From: Faecalibacterium sp. CAG:1138
GTDB lineage: Bacteria; Bacillota; Clostridia; Christensenellales; CAG-917
NCBI GenBank assembly: GCA_000434675.1
Contig: HF988622.1
Location: 1-7,829, forward strand
Length of the DNA stretch: 7,829 bases
Direction of reading: 5' to 3'
Below, piece by piece: positions 1-4,872 of this stretch (positions are counted from its first letter, which is position 1; each line of letters opens with the position of its first letter). Under the pieces are notes generated by a model, which saw only the letters and a program-made list of their open reading frames with translations, was not told where the DNA came from and did not search any database. The position numbers were made by a program, and so were the translations under genes.

Positions 1-2
1 CC

Positions 3-716
3 AAAGTCGGTGTAGCTCAATTCGTTGGTTACGTTGGAAACAGGGATTTTGTTAGCGAAACTCCGGTTGAAAAGACCGATGAAGAAAAGCTTGCCGAAAT
101 CAAAGTTCCGGGCACTGTAGAAAAAGACTTTGACCTCGACGAAAATGCCACTTGGACGGTTAAATCCGGCGAAGGCATTGCAATTTCCGGCACCAAAGCC
201 ACCGTCACTCGTGGTGAAGAAGATTCCACCGTGGTTATCACTGCCACTATCGGTGAAGCTACCAAAGATTTCACGATCGTTGTTAAAGCAAAAACCAAAA
301 TTTATGTTGATGCAGACAACAAAATAACCTTGATCATTCAAGATTATGCCGAAGTTTCCGGTTGGACAAACAGCACTCAATATAAAACTATTGATGCAGG
401 CAAGGCAACCATAAGCGTTGACAAAGGCACCAACACCGGCAAATTCTATACTTCCGGGTATGAATGGAGGACTTATCAAAACGAAAATCCTACCATCACC
501 GTCGAAGCAAAAGAAGGCTACACCATCGTTTCTGTTAAAATTACATATACTATAAAAAATACTGGTGTTCTTTTGAATGGAGAAACTCAGGTTGCAAGCG
601 GAACCGTTATTACCGTGAACGGAACCAAAATCGAATTGACCGTTGGAAACACCGGAACAGCAACAAACGGACAAGTTAAAATCACCGCAATCGAAATCGT
701 TTATGCCGCAGCATAA
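3..716 (+). CDS. C-terminal part of a secreted/surface Ig-like modular protein (5' end outside window)
   Basis: The frame is open from the left edge to a TAA at 714-716, giving 237 residues with no start codon inside the window that needs to be used. In window numbering, residues 1-20 look like the end of a preceding beta-rich domain. Residues about 33-95 resemble a bacterial Ig-like repeat of the 'atrophied Ig' type, with the pattern TWTVKSG...I.ISG.KATVTRG...V.ITATIG...F.I.V. Residues about 98-237 form a second beta-rich module with a DYA motif (114-116), an aromatic stretch TGKFYTSGYEWRTYQNE (145-161) and an ending NGQVKITAIEIVY. I have the impression that this module recurs at the C-termini of secreted Clostridia and Bacteroidota proteins, but I cannot name it. 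No sortase motif, terminal helix or SLH repeat closes the protein, so any anchoring or catalytic domain must lie upstream. GGT, GCT, GTT and CGT codons are more frequent than in the other genes here, which may reflect high expression. The family assignment is by motif impression only. Confidence 0.8.
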   Translation, partial: KVGVAQFVGYVGNRDFVSETPVEKTDEEKLAEIKVPGTVEKDFDLDENATWTVKSGEGIAISGTKATVTRGEEDSTVVITATIGEATKDFTIVVKAKTKIYVDADNKITLIIQDYAEVSGWTNSTQYKTIDAGKATISVDKGTNTGKFYTSGYEWRTYQNENPTITVEAKEGYTIVSVKITYTIKNTGVLLNGETQVASGTVITVNGTKIELTVGNTGTATNGQVKITAIEIVYAAA

Positions 717-747
717 GCTATAAAACAATTGCAAAACCACAAAAAGG

Positions 748-775
748 CGGGCCCCGATAAGGGGCTCGTTTTTTT
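748..775 (+). terminator. Intrinsic terminator of the Ig-like protein gene
   Basis: An 8-bp GC-rich stem pairs CGGGCCCC (748-755) with GGGGCTCG (761-768), including one G-U pair. The loop is GATAA and seven T residues follow (769-775). It lies 31 bases after the stop codon of the upstream + strand gene. Confidence 0.9.
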
Positions 776-777
776 GA

Positions 778-804
778 AAAATGCTCGCGGAAAGCGAGCA
801 TTTT
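778..804 (-). terminator. Intrinsic terminator of the DHH-DHH-surE operon
   Basis: An 11-bp perfect inverted repeat pairs AAAATGCTCGC (778-788) with GCGAGCATTTT (794-804) around a 5-base loop. Read on the minus strand, it starts 20 bases after the surE stop and ends in a short T run. It sits three bases from the T tract of the convergent + strand terminator, so the two genes end back to back with no spare sequence. Confidence 0.85.
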
Positions 805-824
805 GCGGTTTGAGTTACGATTTT

Positions 825-1553
825 TTATTCGCCGCAGAGGGAAAGAAGACGGGTGAAAGCGTCTTTGTCGGTGCGGTCGACGGTGAGAGGGGATACGGTG
901 ACGTAGCCTTCGGTCAGCGCGTCGGTGTCAACGGTGAGGTCGCCTTTGGAAACGTGCGCGTTGTAGCCTTTTTGGATATATTTGCCGTCCTCAACGACGA
1001 CGAATTCGTCGGAATAATAGGTGCCGCCCTGTTTGGTTATACGGATGCCTTTAGGTGGCATTTCGGGGAAGTTGACGTTGAAGAGGTCGGAATAGGCAAG
1101 CAGGTTGTGCTTGGAAAAATATTCCTTCACGGCGCCCAGATTTTCAAAAGCGTAGCGGAAGGTTTCGATGCCCGTAGAGAGGGCAACCGCCTTGACGCCC
1201 CTCAGCGCCGCTTCGAACGCCGCGCCGTCGGTGCCCGAGTAGAGAATATCCTCGCCCATGTTGTAGCCTTTGTTTATGCCCGAGATGACAAGGTCGAAAT
1301 CTTTGCCCAAAGAGAGCAGCGCAAATCGCACGCAATCGGCGGGAGTGGAATCGACGTAAAAAGCCTCGACGCCGTCCAGAAAGTCGATTCTGGAGGCTTC
1401 TATCGGGTCGTGCAGGTTGATTGCGTGGCTCTTGCCGCTTTGCTGATGCTTAGGCGCAACCACGGTTACTTCGCCGAGGGTTTTCGCCCATTCGGCAAGC
1501 GGTTTCAAGGCTTCGGATGCGATGCCGTCGTCATTTGTGATAAGTATTTTCAT
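825..1553 (-). CDS. surE: SurE: 5'/3'-nucleotidase (nucleoside monophosphate phosphatase)
   Basis: This 242-residue protein matches SurE in length (about 250) and motifs. It opens with MKILITNDDG, in which N7, D8 and D9 are metal ligands. S39 lies in HQQSGKSHAI, and residues 91-112 carry SGINKGYNMGEDILYSGTDGAA, with N94 as the conserved asparagine. The family removes phosphate from nucleoside 5'- and 3'-monophosphates, and some members also attack short polyphosphate. The enzyme is cytosolic and divalent-metal dependent. The ATG at 1553 is chosen because the catalytic motif begins there and a GAGGG ribosome site lies at 1560-1564. The in-frame ATG further upstream would add 35 unconserved residues overlapping the previous gene. 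The start overlaps the TGA of the upstream DHH gene as ATGA (1550-1553), implying translational coupling. One small departure is D109 where many homologues have a hydrophobic residue (SGT-V-GAA). Confidence 0.96.
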   Translation of the reverse strand: MKILITNDDGIASEALKPLAEWAKTLGEVTVVAPKHQQSGKSHAINLHDPIEASRIDFLDGVEAFYVDSTPADCVRFALLSLGKDFDLVISGINKGYNMGEDILYSGTDGAAFEAALRGVKAVALSTGIETFRYAFENLGAVKEYFSKHNLLAYSDLFNVNFPEMPPKGIRITKQGGTYYSDEFVVVEDGKYIQKGYNAHVSKGDLTVDTDALTEGYVTVSPLTVDRTDKDAFTRLLSLCGE

Positions 1554-2530
1554 AGCCAGCCCTCGTTTTGTTGTTTGTAGGTTTTGATAAGCTCGTCTGC
1601 GTCGGCCAGAAAAGCTTTTATTTGCGACTTTCCGGAAAGCTTCGCGCCGCAAGCGCATTCGTGGCCTCCGCCGTCGTATTTTTCGGCAAGCGGATTGACG
1701 TGAACGAAGCGCGAACGCAACCTTACGCGGAAGGTTCCGTCTTCGTTTTCGATGAACGCCGCCCAGATTATGCTTCCCTTTATGGAGTCCAGAAGAGAAA
1801 CCGAATTAGAGGCTTCCTCCAGCGACAAATCGAATTTGTGCTGCATTTTTTTGTCCACCACGAGGTAGGCCACGCCGTTTTCGGTTACGCCCATTTTCTT
1901 GTAGGCGTAGGCTTTGAATTTCAGCCAGTCGAAATCGTCGAGATTAAGATTTGCAAATATCCAGTCGACGTTTATGCCTTTGTCCAAAAGGGTTGCGGCG
2001 CAACGCATGGTGTCGCCGCTGACGGAGCTGAATTTGAAACGCCCCGAATCCGTCACCATGCCGGTGTAGAGATAGAGTGCGGCTTCTTTGGTGAGCGTCA
2101 GATTGCCCGAGAAAGTCATATAGAAGTCGACGATCATTTCGCAGAGCGACGAGCGCCAGTCTTCAACCCAACTTACGTCGCCGTAAGGCTTTATATCGAT
2201 GTGGTGATCGATTTTTATAAGCTCGGCTGCAAGGCCGATTTTGGAGTTCGAGATGCGGTCCACGGAAGCGGTGTCCAGAACTATAACCAAAGCGCCCTCA
2301 TAGGCTTCGTCCGGCAAAACGCCGTCCTCGCCGCCCAAAAAGGCAAGATATTCGGCGTAGTCTTCGTTGGAAACGAAAATTTGTTTCTCAGGAAACGAGG
2401 CCTTCAAAATTTCCGCCAAGCCCTTTGTGGAACCGACAGCGTCGCCGTCGGGGCGAACGTGGCGCGATATGATGATTTTGTCGTAGGATACGATTTTGCC
2501 AAAAATAACGTTCTTAATTGTTTCGTTCAT
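1550..2530 (-). CDS. DHH/DHHA1-family phosphoesterase, second NrnA-like paralogue
   Basis: This 326-residue protein has the two-domain layout of NrnA/YtqI oligoribonuclease-pAp phosphatases. The DHH domain carries H24-x3-D28-G-D30, D86 in VLDTA, the D108-H109-H110 signature, and D161 in GMVTDSGRF (157-165). The C-terminal DHHA1 substrate-binding domain ends with a glycine loop at 286-290. That loop reads DGGGH instead of the usual GGGGH and is followed by a cysteine-containing ECACGA. All metal ligands appear intact, so it should be an active phosphodiesterase or phosphomonoesterase. Likely substrates are nanoRNA, pAp or a cyclic-dinucleotide breakdown product, but the substrate cannot be settled by sequence. 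The ATG at 2530 is chosen because it overlaps the upstream TGA as ATGA (2527-2530), has GGAG at 2538-2541, and precedes the conserved region by a normal distance. The longer frame to 2722 would run 64 residues into the preceding gene. The protein is clearly diverged from its neighbour, so this is an old duplication. Confidence 0.93.
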   Translation of the reverse strand: MNETIKNVIFGKIVSYDKIIISRHVRPDGDAVGSTKGLAEILKASFPEKQIFVSNEDYAEYLAFLGGEDGVLPDEAYEGALVIVLDTASVDRISNSKIGLAAELIKIDHHIDIKPYGDVSWVEDWRSSLCEMIVDFYMTFSGNLTLTKEAALYLYTGMVTDSGRFKFSSVSGDTMRCAATLLDKGINVDWIFANLNLDDFDWLKFKAYAYKKMGVTENGVAYLVVDKKMQHKFDLSLEEASNSVSLLDSIKGSIIWAAFIENEDGTFRVRLRSRFVHVNPLAEKYDGGGHECACGAKLSGKSQIKAFLADADELIKTYKQQNEGWL

Positions 2531-3468
2531 TTGTTTTCTCCAACCAGTTTGTCGAGGTCGGCAAGCATTTCCATTGCTTGCGCCTTGTCCTTGAGGCTTG
2601 CGCCGCTTGCTTTCAGGTGGCCGCCTCCGCCGTATTTGACGGCAATTTTGTTGATGTCCAAATTGCGGGAGCGCAGTTCTGCCAAAACGGTGCCGTCCGT
2701 CGATTCGGTGAAGTTCACCCAAACGTCCACGCCGCGAATTTCCGCCATAACGTTCACCATGCCTCTCGACACCGTAAAGTCGCTTACGCCGAGGCCGACA
2801 ACCTTTTTGCGGTCGGAGTAGATGTAGGCCACGTTGTTTTTGGTAAACCGGATTTCCAGAACGAATCCCGCGCGCATTTTGATCATGGAAAAATCGTCAA
2901 CGTACAGTTTATCGTAGATTTCCGTCGGATTAAACCCTTTTTCAAGCAGGAAAGCCGCGTCTGAAAAAGTGCGTGGAGTGGTGGAATCGTAGCGGAAACG
3001 CCCCGAATCGGTTACTATCCCCGTGAACAACGCTTTGGCGGCAGAAGTGTTTACAGTCAGCCCCCATTCCCTTGCAAGGTGCGTAACGAGCCCCGCGCAG
3101 CTTTCAAACGCCGTTTCGACAATTTCGACGTCGGCAAATTTTTCGCAGAAAATGTGGTGGTCGATGCGCAAGGTTTTTTCGGCGAGAGTGTACCTGTCGT
3201 CGCTGACAAGAGAGTGCTCCGCGCTGTCCAGAATCACCGCCAACGCGCCCTTGTAGGTTTCGTCCGGGATTTCGTCCATAACGGAGCCGTCCATAAACGA
3301 GAATCTGCCCGCGCCGTCGCCTACGGCGTACACCTTTTTCTCGGGGAAGTTGTCCAGCAGAAGGTTTTTGAGACCGATCTGGCTCCCCATTGCGTCGCCG
3401 TCGGGATTTGTGTGGCGATGAATGATGACGGTGTCGTATTTTTTCAAAAGTTCCAAAGCTTCGTGCAT
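2527..3468 (-). CDS. nrnA: NrnA-like bifunctional oligoribonuclease / pAp phosphatase (DHH-DHHA1)
   Basis: This is a 313-residue cytosolic enzyme, matching the usual NrnA length of about 310-325. The DHH domain shows H19-TNP-D23-G-D25, D81 in VILDSAEH, D103-H104-H105 and D154 in GIVTDSGRF (150-158). The DHHA1 domain ends with GGGGH (280-284) followed by LKASGA, the classical substrate-binding loop. In Firmicutes such enzymes degrade 2-5 nt RNAs from the end and dephosphorylate 3'-phosphoadenosine-5'-phosphate. The start is the ATG at 3468, with GGAG six bases upstream. A TTG four codons earlier (3480) is in frame, but the ribosome site lies within those codons. It is the first gene of a three-gene operon with overlapping junctions, driven by the promoter at 3498-3526. 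Between the two DHH proteins this one keeps the canonical glycine loop, so it is the better candidate for the housekeeping NrnA role. The exact substrate range is inferred. Confidence 0.93.
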   Translation of the reverse strand: MHEALELLKKYDTVIIHRHTNPDGDAMGSQIGLKNLLLDNFPEKKVYAVGDGAGRFSFMDGSVMDEIPDETYKGALAVILDSAEHSLVSDDRYTLAEKTLRIDHHIFCEKFADVEIVETAFESCAGLVTHLAREWGLTVNTSAAKALFTGIVTDSGRFRYDSTTPRTFSDAAFLLEKGFNPTEIYDKLYVDDFSMIKMRAGFVLEIRFTKNNVAYIYSDRKKVVGLGVSDFTVSRGMVNVMAEIRGVDVWVNFTESTDGTVLAELRSRNLDINKIAVKYGGGGHLKASGASLKDKAQAMEMLADLDKLVGENK

Positions 3469-3474
3469 AGCTAT

Positions 3475-3478
3475 CTCC
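3475..3478 (-). promoter_or_regulatory. Ribosome binding site deciding the nrnA start
   Basis: GGAG on the minus strand lies six bases before the ATG at 3468. It falls inside the first codons that would be used if translation began at the in-frame TTG at 3480, so it argues for the ATG. Confidence 0.75.
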
Positions 3479-3497
3479 AAATTCGTTTTAGTAAATT

Positions 3498-3526
3498 AGG
3501 ATACCATATATAGGCCGAAAAGTCAA
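3498..3526 (-). promoter_or_regulatory. Sigma-A promoter of the DHH-DHH-surE operon
   Basis: On the minus strand TTGACT (3526-3521) is followed by a 17-base spacer and TATCCT (3503-3498), with TGG just before the -10 (extended -10). The predicted transcript start is near 3491, giving a leader of about 23 bases before the ATG. The spacer contains CTATATATGG, which is closely similar to the spacer of the DUF2804 promoter. Confidence 0.7.
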
Positions 3527-3542
3527 ACCTTTGGCGAAAATA

Positions 3543-3568
3543 AAAACGGAGGAAAAGCCCTCCGTTTT
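3543..3568 (-). terminator. Intrinsic terminator of the DUF2804 gene
   Basis: A 10-bp perfect stem pairs AAAACGGAGG (3543-3552) with CCTCCGTTTT (3559-3568) around a 6-base loop. On the minus strand it begins 8 bases after the DUF2804 stop codon and ends in TTTTTATTTT. It separates DUF2804 transcriptionally from the nrnA operon, whose promoter starts about 17 bases further on. Confidence 0.88.
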
Positions 3569-3576
3569 CGTGATTT

Positions 3577-4683
3577 TTACCATCTGTTTTCGACATATTC
3601 GCAGAACGCGACCATATCCTTGATTTCGATCTTTCGGCCGTCGTCCAGAACCACGGTGCCGTTCCATTTGCCGTAAACCTGGTGCGAGTGCATGCGCAGG
3701 ATAAGAGCGTTGGTGTCGTTGTGGTTGTCGTAGTACGGAGTCATGGTCATGTCGAAGCGGCCGTCCTCGGACACGAAGTGCCAAGGCTGCATATATTTGT
3801 CCGGTTTAGGGAACACCTCGACGTCAACCGCGCCGATTTTGTGAGCCTTGCCGTCCCAGAACAGGCAGGTTTCGGTGGCGCCCGTTTCGTTGCCGATGGC
3901 CCAGGTGATTTCAAAACCGAAGATATGCTCCTTGCCGTTTTCGTCCACCATGCGGTGCGCGCCGTTGCCCCAGTACCAGCAGAGCTTGTAAGGAGTGTTG
4001 ACGCGTCCCCAGTCCAGACAGCAGAAAGTGTTTTGCTTGTCGAAGGAGTAAATCTTTTCGCCGACGGCAAACGTGCCTTCGCAAGGCATGCAGTTTTGCT
4101 TGGTGGTCATAAAGTAGCGGGTTGGATATCCGTCGAACGGCAGAACGGTGGTGATGTTCTCGAGGTTTTCGGGTATGTCCATTCTGAATTTGCATTCCAG
4201 CGTTTTGCCTTTGGACGGGCCTTTGAAATAGAGCGTGCGATAGGTTTCGTGAGTTTCGAAGCGCAGCTCGAATTTGCCTTTTTTATATTCCGTCACGTTA
4301 GGTCTGTCGCCGCAGGCAGGCAGAATAACCTTATTTTTGCCGCCCAGCCACAGCGCCATAGACGTTGCAACGAGGCCTTTTTCGTTCGGCGCGTGAAGGT
4401 CGATAAGGGTGGCGGAAGCGTAGCCGCCGATAGATATGTTGGCGATGGAAATCTGAATTATGTAGTTGCCGTCGGACATCTGATAGAAGTCCCACTCCTT
4501 GCGCCTCAAGGTCGGTTTGGAACGATATCTGTCATAGGTGAACAGATTGTGGCGCGCCCACGCGCCTTTGACGAGCAGAGTGCCGTCTTCGGCGAGAAGG
4601 TCGGTTTGCTCGGTAACTTCGTTCTGATTGTAGGTCAGGCCCGACTCCTTCCAGCCGGCGTACGTTTTTTTGACTTCGGACAT
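3577..4683 (-). CDS. DUF2804 family protein
   Basis: This 368-residue protein resembles the DUF2804 family in length and motifs. The N-terminal part (residues 39-67) has KGAWARHNLF followed by LRRKEWDFYQM. The middle has DWGR (224-227) followed by the aromatic WYWGNGAH (236-243), then a run of alternating hydrophobic strands. No signal peptide or membrane helix is visible, so it is probably cytosolic. The family is widespread and of unknown biochemical function. The alternating aromatic and beta-strand pattern suggests a beta-barrel-like fold that binds a small hydrophobic or lipid-like ligand, but that is inference. The ATG at 4683 has a strong AAGGAGGG ribosome site (4688-4695). The gene is monocistronic, with a promoter at 4725-4754 and a terminator at 3543-3568. 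It is divergent from the DUF4838 lipoprotein gene, sharing a 189-base intergenic region, so the two may be co-regulated. Confidence 0.85.
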   Translation of the reverse strand: MSEVKKTYAGWKESGLTYNQNEVTEQTDLLAEDGTLLVKGAWARHNLFTYDRYRSKPTLRRKEWDFYQMSDGNYIIQISIANISIGGYASATLIDLHAPNEKGLVATSMALWLGGKNKVILPACGDRPNVTEYKKGKFELRFETHETYRTLYFKGPSKGKTLECKFRMDIPENLENITTVLPFDGYPTRYFMTTKQNCMPCEGTFAVGEKIYSFDKQNTFCCLDWGRVNTPYKLCWYWGNGAHRMVDENGKEHIFGFEITWAIGNETGATETCLFWDGKAHKIGAVDVEVFPKPDKYMQPWHFVSEDGRFDMTMTPYYDNHNDTNALILRMHSHQVYGKWNGTVVLDDGRKIEIKDMVAFCEYVENRW

Positions 4684-4724
4684 AAATCCCTCCTTGGTTT
4701 TATCATATAAAGTGGATTAAGATA

Positions 4725-4754
4725 AATATACCCTATATAGCGGTCAAAAGTCAA
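4725..4754 (-). promoter_or_regulatory. Sigma-A promoter of the DUF2804 gene
   Basis: On the minus strand TTGACT (4754-4749), an 18-base spacer and TATATT (4730-4725) form a good vegetative promoter. The leader is about 35 bases. The sequence TTGACTTTT...CTATATAGGGTAT closely parallels the nrnA operon promoter. Confidence 0.7.
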
Positions 4755-4808
4755 GTTTAATTGAAAAATAGCGTATTTTAGCTGCGGCGGAAACTTTTTC
4801 CGGCCGCG

Positions 4809-4820
4809 TCAAGCGCTTGA
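4809..4820. promoter_or_regulatory. Palindromic operator candidate (LacI/CcpA type) over the DUF4838 promoter
   Basis: TCAAGCGCTTGA is a perfect 12-bp palindrome with the central AAGCGCTT core typical of LacI-family operators and of catabolite-responsive elements. Its right end overlaps the first four bases of the -35 hexamer (4817-4822) of the DUF4838 promoter, a position where a bound repressor would block RNA polymerase. The regulator is not encoded in this window. Confidence 0.5.
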
Positions 4821-4845
4821 AAAAAACCGCAACGTATGTTACAAT
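4817..4845 (+). promoter_or_regulatory. Sigma-A promoter of the DUF4838 gene
   Basis: TTGAAA (4817-4822), a 17-base spacer and TACAAT (4840-4845) match the vegetative consensus at 10 of 12 positions. The predicted transcript start is near 4852, giving a leader of about 20 bases. Confidence 0.75.
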
Positions 4846-4872
4846 AGAAAAAAACGTATTTCAGAGGGGAAA

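Noticed and set aside
729..1580. 283-codon + strand frame opposite surE
   Set aside because: It runs through two terminator hairpins and is antisense to a clear SurE protein.
2531..2722. N-terminal 64-residue extension of the second DHH protein
   Set aside because: It lies inside the preceding gene. The ATGA overlap, ribosome site and family length all favour the ATG at 2530.
1568..2821. Long 417-codon open frame on the + strand opposite the two DHH genes
   Set aside because: It is antisense to two proteins with intact catalytic motifs, and its translation shows no recognisable family pattern. It is a codon-bias shadow.
3469..3480. TTG start four codons upstream for the NrnA-like protein
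   Set aside because: The GGAG ribosome site lies inside these codons and is ideally spaced for the ATG at 3468.
3682..4710. 342-codon + strand frame opposite DUF2804
   Set aside because: It is antisense to a gene with a strong ribosome site, promoter and terminator, and its translation looks like a shadow of that gene.
4784..4807. Imperfect GC-rich hairpin GCGGCGGAAA / TTTCCGGCCGC in the divergent promoter region
   Set aside because: It has a bulge, no T tract in either direction, and no gene that it would terminate. It could be chance in a GC-rich patch.
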